Positions 22,933-32,183 are shown, counted from the stretch's first letter. The stretch is 64,000 nucleotides of DNA from Chryseobacterium glaciei (GCF_001648155.1 NZ_CP015199.1:3047001-3111000), one strand, 5' to 3'. Made by a program: numbers and translations. The notes: generated from the sequence alone by a model not told the origin.

Positions 22933-24579
22933 TTATTGCTCATAAACTGCGGGTAATAGATATTCCTGTACTATTTTCTCAGATTGTGGATGAGCATATG
23001 CTTTATTGTAGGCCTTTGCTGTAATTACGATCACTAAAGGAATTTCAGTGAACATAATGATTTTATTACCACCATTTCCACTGCATTGATACGCCTCAAA
23101 ACTTTTGCCTCCAACCTTATATACTTTTCTCCAAAATAAATATCCGTAGCCTTCAAAGTCTTTATTTTCAGGGAAATAATTGGTGAATGATTTTTTGATC
23201 CAAGCTTTGTCGATTACTTTTTTCCCTTTCCATTCTCCATTATTTTTGTATAACTGACCGAATTTAGCAAAATCTAATGCATTCATTTTCAGACCTCCTG
23301 CTAATGATATTTTATGCTGTGGAGTGTATTGCCATTTATAATTTTTGATTTCTAATGGATTAAAAAGTTTTTCTTTGGCGTAATTTTCCAGTCCGTTTGG
23401 AACATTTTGATCTAAAATATCACCTGCAACAACAACTCCCGCCGTGAAATAACTCCATTTGTTACCAATTTTATTATCCGTCATTGGAACATCAAGTGTG
23501 AATTTTACCCAATTATCGGTTGGGTACATGTTTTCTTCATTTCCTGGAGAATTTTCATCTTCATCGTTGCCTTCAAAGGCTGAACTCATGGTTAACATAC
23601 TTTTCAAGGTTACGCTGTCTTTTTTCGGAGCGTAATGTTGAAATTCTTTTAAACGATAAAACTCTCCAAGCGTTTGATTTTCATTTTTCAGGTGACCATC
23701 TTTAATGGCAATTCCAGCTAATGCAGATGCGAAAGATTTCCCTACAGAACGGGTGTCTTGTAAACTGTCTCTTCCTGAATTGTTAAAATATTCTTCAATA
23801 AGCAGTTTTTTATTTTTAATAACAACAATGCTGGTGATATCTCTGAATCTGTTTTCTGCAAATTTTTGATTTAAATTTCTAATTTTTTTTGTGTTAAATT
23901 TTTCTGTGGAAACTTCCCATCCGCTGTTAGGTTTGATCGTTTGAAGAGTGATCTGTTTTTCGCTAATATCTTTCTTAGGAACGGTTAGATTAATTTCACC
24001 TTTTGCAATAAGACGACCTGTTTTTACTGATGTTGATTTTAAATAAGGTCGGATTTCTATTTTTAAAATATGGTTTCCAGCAGTCAGAGAATCTATTCCT
24101 CCATGAACCAAATAAAAGCGTGACCATAAATATTTCCCCCAAGAATCTTCATTACCAGTACTTATTAAAGGAATTCTAAAGTTTGTTTTTATCTTTTTAT
24201 TTTCTACAGTTCCGGCGCCTGTATTTAGATTTTCTACATAAATTAATTTTCCATCAACATAAAATGAGAATTGATAATTTCCTTTTTTAAGTAATTCATC
24301 AGCGGTTAGGGTAGGATTTAGTTCATGTAAATAATTAACCAATGAATTATCCATAAAAACTCTGATATCAAGGTCTTTGTCTTCTTGAAAAATCATGTTT
24401 TTCAGAAGATCATTTTCTTTAAGATTTTCCAGAGCGATTACTTTATCTAAAAAAAGAACTGTATTCAAATGATTTTTTTGAACAGAATTTTCAATTTTTT
24501 CAGGAGTAATAAGGTTTTGAGCTTGTCCAAAAGATAAAGTAAATATCAGTGACAGAATAAATATAGAGATTGGTTTCAT
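22933..24579 (-). CDS. Large secreted serine hydrolase with N-terminal extra domain
   Basis: A 548-residue protein with signal peptide 'ISIFILSLIFTLSFGQAQ' (ATG at 24579). Residues ~20-215 form a beta-rich region without a recognised name. The C-terminal part is a beta-lactamase-family serine hydrolase. Its Ser278-Val-Gly-Lys281 motif lies in 'DTRSVGKSFASALAG'; 'GNKWSYFTAGVVVAGDIL' and the late 'QCSGNGGNKIIMF' are the second and third active-site regions. Ser and Lys are present, so it is likely active, but whether on peptidoglycan, amides or esters is open. It has its own promoter and terminator. Confidence 0.82.
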   Translation of the reverse strand: MKPISIFILSLIFTLSFGQAQNLITPEKIENSVQKNHLNTVLFLDKVIALENLKENDLLKNMIFQEDKDLDIRVFMDNSLVNYLHELNPTLTADELLKKGNYQFSFYVDGKLIYVENLNTGAGTVENKKIKTNFRIPLISTGNEDSWGKYLWSRFYLVHGGIDSLTAGNHILKIEIRPYLKSTSVKTGRLIAKGEINLTVPKKDISEKQITLQTIKPNSGWEVSTEKFNTKKIRNLNQKFAENRFRDITSIVVIKNKKLLIEEYFNNSGRDSLQDTRSVGKSFASALAGIAIKDGHLKNENQTLGEFYRLKEFQHYAPKKDSVTLKSMLTMSSAFEGNDEDENSPGNEENMYPTDNWVKFTLDVPMTDNKIGNKWSYFTAGVVVAGDILDQNVPNGLENYAKEKLFNPLEIKNYKWQYTPQHKISLAGGLKMNALDFAKFGQLYKNNGEWKGKKVIDKAWIKKSFTNYFPENKDFEGYGYLFWRKVYKVGGKSFEAYQCSGNGGNKIIMFTEIPLVIVITAKAYNKAYAHPQSEKIVQEYLLPAVYEQ

Positions 24580-24597
24580 TTCAATTTTAAATCTAAA

Positions 24598-24605
24598 CAA
24601 AAATA
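24598..24605 (-). promoter_or_regulatory. -7 element of the large serine hydrolase gene
   Basis: TATTTTTG on the minus strand, 18 bases before the ATG at 24579. Confidence 0.4.
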
Positions 24606-24670
24606 TAAAGCTTTGCTTATAAAAAATAGAATAAAATTAACATTTATGATTTCACAGATTATGTAGAGTG

Positions 24671-24703
24671 ATCCTTGTCAAGGTTTTAAACCTTGACAAG
24701 GAT
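24671..24703. repeat. Perfect 33-base palindrome
   Basis: 16-base arms ATCCTTGTCAAGGTTT and AAACCTTGACAAGGAT around a single T. Each arm contains the smaller palindrome CCTTG-t-CAAGG. Short copies of 'CACAGATT / AATCTGTG' lie on either side (24649-24658, 24728-24752). Confidence 0.7.
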
Positions 24704-24760
24704 TGTGCTGAAAAAAAATATAAACATATGTGAAAATCTGTGAGATCTGTGGGGAAGAAA

Positions 24761-25564
24761 CTACTTCAAAATCTTTCGATATTTCAAAGGCGTTACGCCC
24801 ATATTTTCTTTAAAACAGCGGATAAAATGACTTTGATCGGAAAAACCACATTCTAAAGCAATTTCAGTTAAAGATTTTTCGTTCGTAGTAAGAATTGACA
24901 AGGATTTGTTGATCTTTAATTTTCGGACATAATCTCCAAGATTATAGTGGAAGTATTTGTGGAAATCTCTACTTAGATGAGCTGGATGGATATTTAAAGT
25001 TTGGGCAATTTCTGTTAAATTCAGTTTGTCAGTACAAGTTTCGTGAAGTAATTCACTGATCTGCTTCACCCAAATTGGTTTCTTTTCTAAAAGTACTTTT
25101 TGATTTGATAATTCACTGAAAATATTTAATAAAAGTTCATGCGTTGAGGTTTCCGAAGCATTGTCATTGATTTTACTTTCTTTAAATATTTTGTACATCA
25201 ACAACTTTAATTCAGGATTTTTCATATTAAAACTTCCTTCAATATTATCTTTTGAAATGTTGAGTTTTTCAAACCATTCTTTCGGAATTTCAATATGAAA
25301 ACCTCTTGTAAAACCGTCCGGTTTTATGTTATAATGCGGATCCTCCCAATGATGATAAAGCAAAGTGCCTGCTGAACATTCATAGACTTCTTTTTTGTTT
25401 CCCTCGATCACATTTCCCTGAAGAAGAAAGGTAAAATATGCATTTTCATGATAATGCCAGTCAACGTAAGGATGAGTGTATTCCGTATCCGTAATAATCA
25501 ACCCGTCAAAGTCGAGGGTTTCATTGGTTTGACCGAAAAATTGTCCGTTACGGAGGGTATTCAT
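24761..25564 (-). CDS. AraC family transcriptional regulator
   Basis: A 267-residue regulator. The N-terminal half is a cupin-like sensor ('DWHYHENAYFTFLLQGNVIEGNKKEVYECSAGTLLYHHWEDPHYN', His-rich as in metal or small-ligand cupins). The C-terminal ~100 residues hold the two HTH motifs of AraC/XylS: 'LTEIAQTLNIHPAHLSRDFHKYF' and 'LTEIALECGFSDQSHFIRCFKENMGVTPLKYRK'. It overlaps the preceding gene by one base (TAATG), implying translational coupling. Target genes and inducer unknown. Confidence 0.92.
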   Translation of the reverse strand: MNTLRNGQFFGQTNETLDFDGLIITDTEYTHPYVDWHYHENAYFTFLLQGNVIEGNKKEVYECSAGTLLYHHWEDPHYNIKPDGFTRGFHIEIPKEWFEKLNISKDNIEGSFNMKNPELKLLMYKIFKESKINDNASETSTHELLLNIFSELSNQKVLLEKKPIWVKQISELLHETCTDKLNLTEIAQTLNIHPAHLSRDFHKYFHYNLGDYVRKLKINKSLSILTTNEKSLTEIALECGFSDQSHFIRCFKENMGVTPLKYRKILK

Positions 25565-26490
25565 TATAATTTAAGCTTTAAATTTTTAATCTGTTCGTAC
25601 ATTTTATTGAAAAATATTTTCCTATCCCTGTTTCCTGACGTACTCATAGATTTTGAATTTTTAATTTGATGTTCAAAATAATTCAGTGTTTCGCCACAGG
25701 TTTTAGCATCATTAATCAAAATATAGCCAAACATATTGGTCGGCAGTGCAAAAAGCGACTGTTTTGGATGATGGAAAAAAATGTCATTCGAAAGATGCAT
25801 CAATTCATTTTCATATAAGTGAAATTTAGGATTACTTTCTGTTTTTTGCTCGATATTCTGTATTAATTCTTTCAGTTCGTCTAGAATAATTTGGGCTTCG
25901 TTTTTTTGTAAAAGTCCGGTATCATAATAAAAAGAAATTTGTTGTAAAATACTGGAAATCGTCATGTTATTCCATAATTCTACTACATTTTGTTCTTCAT
26001 ATTTCTTTTTTAATTCTTTGGTATTTGTTTCAAAATAGGGCGGTGAAAATTGAAGAAAAGGAATAAAAACCTGTTTTGCATTCAATAAATTCATCCAGAC
26101 ATAAATTTTGAAGCGCGAAAGAAGTGTATCTGAAAGTGTATAAAAAAACGGAATATCTTTCGCCGAATAATAAATCGTTATCCCGTCAGAAAGCGGTAGA
26201 CTTTCAAAAACACGAAGGTTATTTTGAAAAAAAGACTGTAAATCCTCCGTTTCACTCACTCCCGAAGTTTTTTGTACTACGATTTGATGATCCGAAGTGA
26301 TAAATTGATTAAGTGAAATCTGATAATGTTTTGCCAATTCCAAAGCTTCTTCAAAACTGAATTTTGCCTTCAGCGAAGTTCTTCTGTGTGCTGCATCATA
26401 GCTTATATTAAGAATGTTGGCGATCTCGTCATTCAAAGATTTGTCTCCAATTTTCTTACGGATTTCTTTAAGCAAACGTTCCTGATGCAT
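25564..26490 (-). CDS. HTH-containing hypothetical regulator
   Basis: A 308-residue protein whose first ~70 residues look like a helix-turn-helix ('SLNDEIANILNISYDAAHRRTSLKAKFSFEEALELAKHYQISLNQF'). A long, helix-rich, aromatic region without a recognised domain follows. There is no signal peptide. The gene is co-transcribed and translationally coupled with the AraC regulator downstream, so the two may act on the same process. I cannot name a family; DNA binding is inferred from the N-terminus only. Confidence 0.7.
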   Translation of the reverse strand: MHQERLLKEIRKKIGDKSLNDEIANILNISYDAAHRRTSLKAKFSFEEALELAKHYQISLNQFITSDHQIVVQKTSGVSETEDLQSFFQNNLRVFESLPLSDGITIYYSAKDIPFFYTLSDTLLSRFKIYVWMNLLNAKQVFIPFLQFSPPYFETNTKELKKKYEEQNVVELWNNMTISSILQQISFYYDTGLLQKNEAQIILDELKELIQNIEQKTESNPKFHLYENELMHLSNDIFFHHPKQSLFALPTNMFGYILINDAKTCGETLNYFEHQIKNSKSMSTSGNRDRKIFFNKMYEQIKNLKLKL

Positions 26491-26586
26491 GTTTTTGTGA
26501 TTTTCACAAATGTAAGTAAAATGTTAATTATTTATCACATTTAAGGAAGTAAATATTCTTTTCAAATTTGAATAAATATTTAACAG

Positions 26587-27051
26587 ATGAAACGTAAAAT
26601 AATTTTTGTTGCCTTATGTATTTTTATATCGTTAAAAATGGGAGCACAACAAAAGATCCAACCAATTTATTATGTAGATTATTCCTTTGCCAACAGACAT
26701 TTGTTACGTGGAGGTGTAGAGTTTATGCTGATTAAGGAAAGTGATAACCAAAACAAACTTTTTTTAGGAACAGGGTATGGAATAGTGAATGATAACGGCA
26801 AAATACGTGGAATTCCTGACCTGCATTTAAGTTATAATGTAGGAACTCTTTTATTTGTTAAGGTAGGTTCTTCCTTTTCTCACGCATATTCTTTAGTCGG
26901 GATCTCATTGCTTAATACTTGTGATATTGGAATTGGATATTCTACATCTTATAATAATAGTGATTTGAAAATACAGGGATTTACTGCAGGAATTACTTTT
27001 AGACTGACCCGCAAAGATGATGTTTACGGAAAATTTAGAATAGGATTTTAA
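26587..27051 (+). CDS. Secreted hypothetical protein, beta-barrel-like
   Basis: A 154-residue protein with signal peptide 'IIFVALCIFISLKMGAQ'. Alternating short strands follow (YYVDYSFANRHLLRGGVEFML, 'LHLSYNVGTLLFVKVGSSF', 'CDIGIGYSTSYNN', 'LKIQGFTAGITFRL'), ending in an aromatic residue, Phe. This suggests a small outer-membrane beta-barrel. It is followed 14 bases later by a CDP-alcohol phosphatidyltransferase gene on the same strand, so the two may be co-expressed. Function unknown. Confidence 0.65.
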   Translation: MKRKIIFVALCIFISLKMGAQQKIQPIYYVDYSFANRHLLRGGVEFMLIKESDNQNKLFLGTGYGIVNDNGKIRGIPDLHLSYNVGTLLFVKVGSSFSHAYSLVGISLLNTCDIGIGYSTSYNNSDLKIQGFTAGITFRLTRKDDVYGKFRIGF

Positions 27052-27065
27052 AAACAAAAATAATT

Positions 27066-27665
27066 ATGAAAACAATACCTTATATTTTAATAGCAACAAG
27101 ATTTATTCTTGCGCCAATTATCCTTTTTCTGGCTTATTTTAAAGGAGAAGAATCTGAGTTTTTAATTCTCATATTAATGTACTTTGGTTTATTAACAGAT
27201 ATTTTCGATGGAATTATCGCGAGAAAAGTTGGTGTTTCATCCGAAAAATTAAGAAGATTAGATAGTCAGACTGATTTGGTTTTCTGGTTGTCATTAGGTT
27301 TCGCTGCGTACTTTCTTAATCCTGAATTGATTAAAACAGAATGGTTGAGCATTCTTTTAATTTTTATCATGGAAGCACTTTGCTATATCATAAGCATCTG
27401 GAGGTTCGGAAAAGAAACCTGTACTCATGCATTTTTATCGAAAATGTGGGGACTGAGTTTGTTGATCGCTTTTACGTATTTAATAGGATTTCAGGAAGCT
27501 GGCTGGGCATTTTATCTCACAATTGTGTTGGGATTAGTTTCTCATATTGATGTTATTTTAATTGTTTTAATCCTTCCAAAATGGCAATTTGATATCCCAA
27601 GTTCTTATCACGCCTGGAAAATCAGGAATGGAAAACAGAGGAAAAAAACGATATTCTTTAATTAA
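27066..27665 (+). CDS. CDP-alcohol phosphatidyltransferase family protein
   Basis: A 199-residue membrane protein with about five transmembrane helices. The active-site motif appears as 'TDIFDGIIARKVGVSSEKLRRLDSQTD', fitting D-x2-D-G-x2-A-R-x8-G-x3-D-x3-D except that the second Gly is Leu. All four Asp residues are present, so activity is likely. Enzymes of the family join CDP-diacylglycerol to an alcohol such as glycerol phosphate, serine or inositol; the alcohol here cannot be told. A hairpin at 27722-27753 probably ends the transcript. Confidence 0.85.
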   Translation: MKTIPYILIATRFILAPIILFLAYFKGEESEFLILILMYFGLLTDIFDGIIARKVGVSSEKLRRLDSQTDLVFWLSLGFAAYFLNPELIKTEWLSILLIFIMEALCYIISIWRFGKETCTHAFLSKMWGLSLLIAFTYLIGFQEAGWAFYLTIVLGLVSHIDVILIVLILPKWQFDIPSSYHAWKIRNGKQRKKTIFFN

Positions 27666-27721
27666 ATAATATTCAAAGCATAGTTTTTAGTTAAATAATT
27701 GATAAATGATTTTTTTTAAAA

Positions 27722-27753
27722 GACAGCGTAATATTCAAGTTGCGCTGTTTTTT
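27722..27753 (+). terminator. Terminator overlapping the asnS promoter region
   Basis: ACAGCG (27723-27728) / CGCTGT (27743-27748) with a 14-base loop and seven T. It immediately precedes the asnS -7 element. Confidence 0.6.
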
Positions 27754-27755
27754 TG

Positions 27756-27763
27756 TAACTTTG
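27756..27763 (+). promoter_or_regulatory. -7 element of asnS
   Basis: TAACTTTG, 38 bases before the asnS ATG. The expected -33 region falls within the upstream terminator hairpin loop (TTC, not TTG). Confidence 0.55.
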
Positions 27764-27801
27764 CCGACGTTAATTTTTATATAAAAATTTATAGTCAACA
27801 A

Positions 27802-29250
27802 ATGAAAAAGCAAACAATTAAAGAAATCCTACAGGATTACAAAAAGGTATTACATCATGACATTACAGTTTACGGTTGGGTAAGAACTTTCCGTGCGAAT
27901 CGCTTTATTGCGCTTAATGATGGTTCTACAATTAATAATTTGCAGATAGTTGTTGATTTTGAAAATTTTGACGAAGAAATTATCAGTAAAATCAGTACAG
28001 CATCTTCTTTAAAAATTGTTGGTGAAGTTGTAGAAAGCCAAGGAGCAGGGCAAGCGGTGGAAATTGTAGCTAAAAAGATTGTCATTTTAGGTGATAACTT
28101 CACAGAAGAAAGAGACAAAACAATTCTTCAGCCTAAAAAACACTCTTTGGAAACATTAAGAGATCAGGCGCATTTAAGATTCAGAACCAATTTGTTTGGG
28201 GCTGTTTTCAGAGTACGTCACGCGGTAAGTTTTGCAGTGCATTCTTTCTTTAATAAAAACCAATTCTTTTACATCAACACACCTGTAATTACGGGAGCTG
28301 ATGCAGAAGGAGCTGGAGAGATGTTTGGAGTAACCAACTTTGATCTAAATAATATTCCAAGAGACGAGCAGGGAGATATTGACTTCGCTCAGGATTTCTT
28401 TGGTAAAAAAACGAACTTAACGGTTTCTGGTCAGCTTGAAGGAGAAACTGCAGCAATGGGATTGGGAAGAATATATACTTTCGGACCGACTTTCCGTGCT
28501 GAAAACTCAAACACAACGCGTCACCTTGCAGAATTCTGGATGGTTGAGCCGGAAGTTGCCTTCAACAACCTTGAAGATAACATCGACTTGGCAGAAGATT
28601 TCTTGAAATATGTTATTCAGTATGTTTTAGATAACTGTAAAGACGATCTTGATTTCTTAGACAAACGTTTTGCAGAAGAGCAAAAATCAAAACCAGAAAA
28701 GGACAGAGCAAAAGAAGGTCTTATTGAAAAATTAGAAAATGTTATTGCTAAACGTTTCAAACGTGTAAGTTATACAGAAGCGATTGAGATCTTAATGAAC
28801 TCAAAAGAAAATAAAAAAGGGAAGTTCCAGTATCCGGTTGAAAATTGGGGAACCGATCTTCAGTCTGAGCACGAAAGATTTTTAGTTGAAAAACACTTCG
28901 AATGTCCTGTAGTATTATTTGATTATCCAAAAGAGATCAAAGCATTCTATATGAAATTGAATGATGACAACAAGACCGTTGCTGCAATGGACGTACTTTT
29001 CCCAGGAATCGGAGAAATCATCGGAGGTTCAGAAAGAGAAGCGAGATTAGATGTATTAAAACAGAAAATGGCAGAAATGCATGTAGATGAGCATGAACTT
29101 TGGTGGTATTTGGATACCAGAAAATTCGGTTCTGTTCCGCATGCAGGGTTTGGATTAGGATTGGAAAGACTGGTTCTTTTCGTAACAGGAATGACCAACA
29201 TAAGAGACGTGATTCCTTTCCCAAGAACACCGAAAAATGCTGAATTTTAG
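27802..29250 (+). CDS. asnS: Asparaginyl-tRNA synthetase
   Basis: A 482-residue class IIb synthetase. The N-terminal OB-fold anticodon domain ('[33 protein letters not shown]') is followed by the catalytic domain with motif 1 ('[21 protein letters not shown]'), motif 2 ('[27 protein letters not shown]') and motif 3 ('[29 protein letters not shown]'). The Asn-specific 'AGEMF' form supports AsnRS rather than AspRS. The ATG at 27802 is used; the longer frame begins in the upstream hairpin. Unlike tyrS, it shows no leader peptide or attenuator. Confidence 0.96.
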   Translation: MKKQTIKEILQDYKKVLHHDITVYGWVRTFRANRFIALNDGSTINNLQIVVDFENFDEEIISKISTASSLKIVGEVVESQGAGQAVEIVAKKIVILGDNFTEERDKTILQPKKHSLETLRDQAHLRFRTNLFGAVFRVRHAVSFAVHSFFNKNQFFYINTPVITGADAEGAGEMFGVTNFDLNNIPRDEQGDIDFAQDFFGKKTNLTVSGQLEGETAAMGLGRIYTFGPTFRAENSNTTRHLAEFWMVEPEVAFNNLEDNIDLAEDFLKYVIQYVLDNCKDDLDFLDKRFAEEQKSKPEKDRAKEGLIEKLENVIAKRFKRVSYTEAIEILMNSKENKKGKFQYPVENWGTDLQSEHERFLVEKHFECPVVLFDYPKEIKAFYMKLNDDNKTVAAMDVLFPGIGEIIGGSEREARLDVLKQKMAEMHVDEHELWWYLDTRKFGSVPHAGFGLGLERLVLFVTGMTNIRDVIPFPRTPKNAEF

Positions 29251-29256
29251 ATAAAT

Positions 29257-29292
29257 AAAAAAAGCCTTAAAGTAAAATTTAAGGCTTTTTTT
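29257..29292 (+). terminator. Intrinsic terminator after asnS
   Basis: AAAGCCTTAAA-gtaaaa-TTTAAGGCTTT followed by a T run. Confidence 0.85.
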
Positions 29293-29351
29293 ATTTTTTA
29301 ATAGCTTATTAGGTACCATATCTACTGCAAAAATCGTGCTAAATGCTTTTT

Positions 29352-29377
29352 TTGTCGAATAAATTTATCTAAATTCG
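29352..29377 (+). promoter_or_regulatory. Possible rpoN promoter
   Basis: TTG (29352-29354), 15 bases, TAAATTCG (29370-29377, one mismatch). The spacing is short for the consensus. Confidence 0.35.
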
Positions 29378-29410
29378 TAGAATATGTTATGTTAAAACAC
29401 AAAGATTAAT

Positions 29411-30874
29411 ATGCTTAGACAACATTTACAACTCAAATTAGGACAGAAGTTAGCGCCTCAGCAGATTCAGTTGATGAAGCTTATTCAGCTTCATACATTG
29501 GAGTTTGAAGAGGAATTGGAGAGAGAACTAGAAGAGAACCCTGCTTTGGAAATCGCAAAAGAAGAGTCTAAGGAAGATGATTATGCTTCTTTGGAGGATG
29601 CTTATGAAAATGAAGGTACGGAAAGCATTGAAACCGATTTTGATGTTAACGATTATCTTTACGATGACGAGCCAACCTATAAAACTGCTTCCAGCAACTA
29701 TTCTGCAGATGATGAAGAATTCGATAACGAAAGCCTTTTAACGGAGGGTCAGTCGTTATATGATTATTTATTGGAGCAGATTCATCTTGCCAATATTAAT
29801 GAAGAAGATGTAAAAATTGCCGAATATATCATCGGAAACCTAGATACAGACGGATATTTAAGAAGAGAGATTAAAGCAATTGTGGATGATCTTGCTTTTT
29901 CTCAAGGGATTTATACAACCAAGGAGAGAGTGGATGATGTTCTTGAAAATTACGTTCAGAAATTAGATCCACCCGGTGTTGGAGCAAGAGGTTTGCAGGA
30001 ATGTTTATTGTTGCAGATTGAGAAAAAAGTAAGCTCTGATAAAGCCGTTTCTTTGGCTGCCAATATTTTGAGACATCAGTTTGATGCCTTGACGAATAAG
30101 CATTATAATAAGATCATTCAGAAATATGATATTGAAGAAGAGGATTTAAAGGATGCATTGGAAGAAATCTCAAAGTTATCCCCAAAAGTAGGAGGGAATT
30201 TCGATACTCAGACGATTACGATCAACCAAGAGATTATCCCGGATTTTGTAATTCAGGTAAAGGATGGAATGGTTATCCCAATGTTGAACAGTAAAAATGC
30301 ACCAACTTTAAGAGTTTCGGAAGAATATAAAGATATTTTAACAACGTATTCTCACGATAAAAACTCTTCTGAACATAAACAGGCTGCTTTATTTATCAAA
30401 CAAAAACTGGATGCTGCAAAATGGTATATTGATGCGATCAATCAACGTCAGAATACCTTATTACAGACTATTACGGCTATTGTTAAATTCCAGAAAGATT
30501 ATTTCATTACCGGAGACGAGAAATCTTTGAGACCAATGATTTTAAAGGATATTGCCGATATTACAGGTTTTGATATTTCTACCATTTCAAGGGTGGTGAA
30601 AAGTAAATATGCGGATACTTCAAATGGTATTTTGTATCTTAAAGATCTATTCTCAGATAGTTTAACGAATGACGATGGAGAGGAAGTTTCTACAAAAGAA
30701 ATTAAAAATCATCTTCAGGAAGTGATCAGCAAAGAGAATAAAAGAAAGCCTCTTACCGATGATGCTTTAGTCGTTATTTTAAAGGAACAAGGTTATAATA
30801 TTGCAAGAAGAACCATTGCAAAATACAGAGAACAGCTGAATATTCCTGTTGCGAGATTAAGAAAAGAATTATAA
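29411..30874 (+). CDS. rpoN: RNA polymerase sigma-54 factor
   Basis: A 487-residue sigma-54. Region I is Gln/Leu-rich ('LRQHLQLKLGQKLAPQQIQLMKLIQL', then 'EFEEELERELEENPALE') and binds activators. An acidic region II (~50-110) is followed by the core-binding domain, 'LDPPGVGARGLQECLLLQIE'. The HTH 'LKDIADITGFDISTISRVVKSKYADTSNGI' and the RpoN box 'ARRTIAKYREQL' read the -24 element. No enhancer-binding ATPase gene lies nearby, so its partners are elsewhere on the chromosome. Confidence 0.97.
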   Translation: MLRQHLQLKLGQKLAPQQIQLMKLIQLHTLEFEEELERELEENPALEIAKEESKEDDYASLEDAYENEGTESIETDFDVNDYLYDDEPTYKTASSNYSADDEEFDNESLLTEGQSLYDYLLEQIHLANINEEDVKIAEYIIGNLDTDGYLRREIKAIVDDLAFSQGIYTTKERVDDVLENYVQKLDPPGVGARGLQECLLLQIEKKVSSDKAVSLAANILRHQFDALTNKHYNKIIQKYDIEEEDLKDALEEISKLSPKVGGNFDTQTITINQEIIPDFVIQVKDGMVIPMLNSKNAPTLRVSEEYKDILTTYSHDKNSSEHKQAALFIKQKLDAAKWYIDAINQRQNTLLQTITAIVKFQKDYFITGDEKSLRPMILKDIADITGFDISTISRVVKSKYADTSNGILYLKDLFSDSLTNDDGEEVSTKEIKNHLQEVISKENKRKPLTDDALVVILKEQGYNIARRTIAKYREQLNIPVARLRKEL

Positions 30875-30892
30875 AAATTCGATAAAATATAT

Positions 30893-30924
30893 AAAATGCT
30901 CAGATGATTCTGGGCATTTTTTGT
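30893..30924 (+). terminator. Intrinsic terminator after rpoN
   Basis: AAAATGCTCAGA-tgat-TCTGGGCATTTT (one G-T pair) plus T tract. Confidence 0.85.
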
Positions 30925-30953
30925 TTTAAATAATTAAAGGTTGTATTAAACGG

Positions 30954-30987
30954 AAAAGCATTTCAATTTGAAATGCTTTTTTTATTT
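30954..30987. terminator. Second hairpin, bidirectional, between rpoN and the minus-strand operon
   Basis: AAAAGCATTTCAA / TTGAAATGCTTTT with a one-base loop region and T on both strands; it ends the sigma-factor operon arriving from the right. Confidence 0.75.
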
Positions 30988-31003
30988 ATAAGTGTAAATG
31001 ATA

Positions 31004-31678
31004 TTATTCTTCCTCAGAATCGATATCCTTTAATTGTTTCAGATTCTTATCTAATTTCCTCATAATGATTCCGTACACAACTTTATAATAAAGCCAGGTC
31101 AAGAGCACAACCAATGCCGTACTAACAATGGTTCCAATTATGAAGATAGTAAGATTAGAATTATTGACTTCAATATGCTGAGTATTTAAAATATAAAATA
31201 CAAAAACAGTGAAAACAGAGGTAAATGCTATTAATAAAAGGATATTAATTAAAATGAAAGCATTAACTGTTTTCTTAAACTGAATAATTTTAAGTATAAA
31301 TTTCTTTAAGTTTTCCTCAACCTTTATTTTCTTATAGTTTTGATAAAATTTGAATACAAAATAGGCGGTTATAGAAAGACTTAAAATCTTCAATACTACA
31401 TATATGCTATCGAGAAAACCTTCGAGTTCGGTAGTTTTTTTTGCACCAAGTCTTTCCAGAATGCTTAGAAAGCTGTTCGATTCTTTATCTTGAATAATAT
31501 AAAATAATCCCAACACAGTAAAAAACAGGAATTCTACAACACTGATCCAGAAAATATATTTCACATAATTACGTGATTTTCTGTTCAACATCTTAAGGAT
31601 CTCGTTATTGTCGTATTTCTGCTGAACAGGCTGTTCCTGCCATGTTTTCTTAAAGCTGTCTAAATCAAATTCAGGCAT
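31004..31678 (-). CDS. Membrane protein paired with an ECF sigma factor
   Basis: A 224-residue protein. An N-terminal cytoplasmic segment of about 40 residues ('MPEFDLDSFKKTWQEQPVQQKYDNNEILKMLN') is followed by four hydrophobic segments, including 'YIFWISVVEFLFFTVLGLFYI', 'FILINILLLIAFTSVFTVFVFYIL' and 'IIGTIVSTALVVLLTWLYYKVV'. The tail is charged. Its start overlaps the end of the sigma-factor gene by 8 bases, so the two are translated together. By position and layout it could be an anti-sigma factor, but it shows no recognised anti-sigma motif such as ZAS (His-x3-Cys-x2-Cys). Confidence 0.75.
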   Translation of the reverse strand: MPEFDLDSFKKTWQEQPVQQKYDNNEILKMLNRKSRNYVKYIFWISVVEFLFFTVLGLFYIIQDKESNSFLSILERLGAKKTTELEGFLDSIYVVLKILSLSITAYFVFKFYQNYKKIKVEENLKKFILKIIQFKKTVNAFILINILLLIAFTSVFTVFVFYILNTQHIEVNNSNLTIFIIGTIVSTALVVLLTWLYYKVVYGIIMRKLDKNLKQLKDIDSEEE

Positions 31679-32183
31679 ATTTTTCCATCTGTTCTTTAAG
31701 GGTTTTCTTTAATCTGTTCATTTTCACACGCGCATTTACTTCGGTAATTCCGAGGTTTTCTGCAATATCCTTGTAAGGCAAATCATCCAGATACATGGTA
31801 ACAATTGCTCTTTCCACATTGGGAAGCGTCTTTATTACTGTATACAAAAGTGAGACCTGTTGGTGTTTTTCGTCATCATCTTCGATAAAATCTCGGTGAT
31901 TGATGTCTAATTCATTAGTAGGCAGGCTTTTGCTTTTTTTTCTGAAAAGGGTAATAGCTGTATTCAGGGCTACACGATACATCCAGGTAGAAATTTTAGA
32001 ATTTCCTTTAAAAGAATCATAACTTCTCCAGAGCTGTAAAACAATTTCCTGGAAAAGATCTTCCTCATCTTCCAGAGAGTTCGTATAAAGACGCGAAACC
32101 TTGATAATCAAGCCCTGATTATCTTTTATCAATTGCGCAAATTCTTTTTCTCTGGATATCAAAATGGATGTGTAATAATTCAC
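31671..32183 (-). CDS. ECF-type RNA polymerase sigma factor
   Basis: A 170-residue sigma-70 family factor with only regions 2 and 4. Region 2 contains 'DLFQEIVLQLWRSYDSFKGNSKISTWMYRVALNTAI'. Region 4 is 'LPNVERAIVTMYLDDLPYKDIAENLGITEVNARVKMNRLKKTLKE', with the recognition helix at its end. Short and single-domain, as ECF factors are. It is followed, with overlap, by a membrane-protein gene that may control it. The regulon cannot be deduced from this window. Confidence 0.93.
   Translation of the reverse strand: MNYYTSILISREKEFAQLIKDNQGLIIKVSRLYTNSLEDEEDLFQEIVLQLWRSYDSFKGNSKISTWMYRVALNTAITLFRKKSKSLPTNELDINHRDFIEDDDEKHQQVSLLYTVIKTLPNVERAIVTMYLDDLPYKDIAENLGITEVNARVKMNRLKKTLKEQMEKYA

Noticed and set aside
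30893..30987. Two close hairpins after rpoN considered as an RNA gene
   Set aside because: Each has the form of an ordinary intrinsic terminator serving opposing transcripts.
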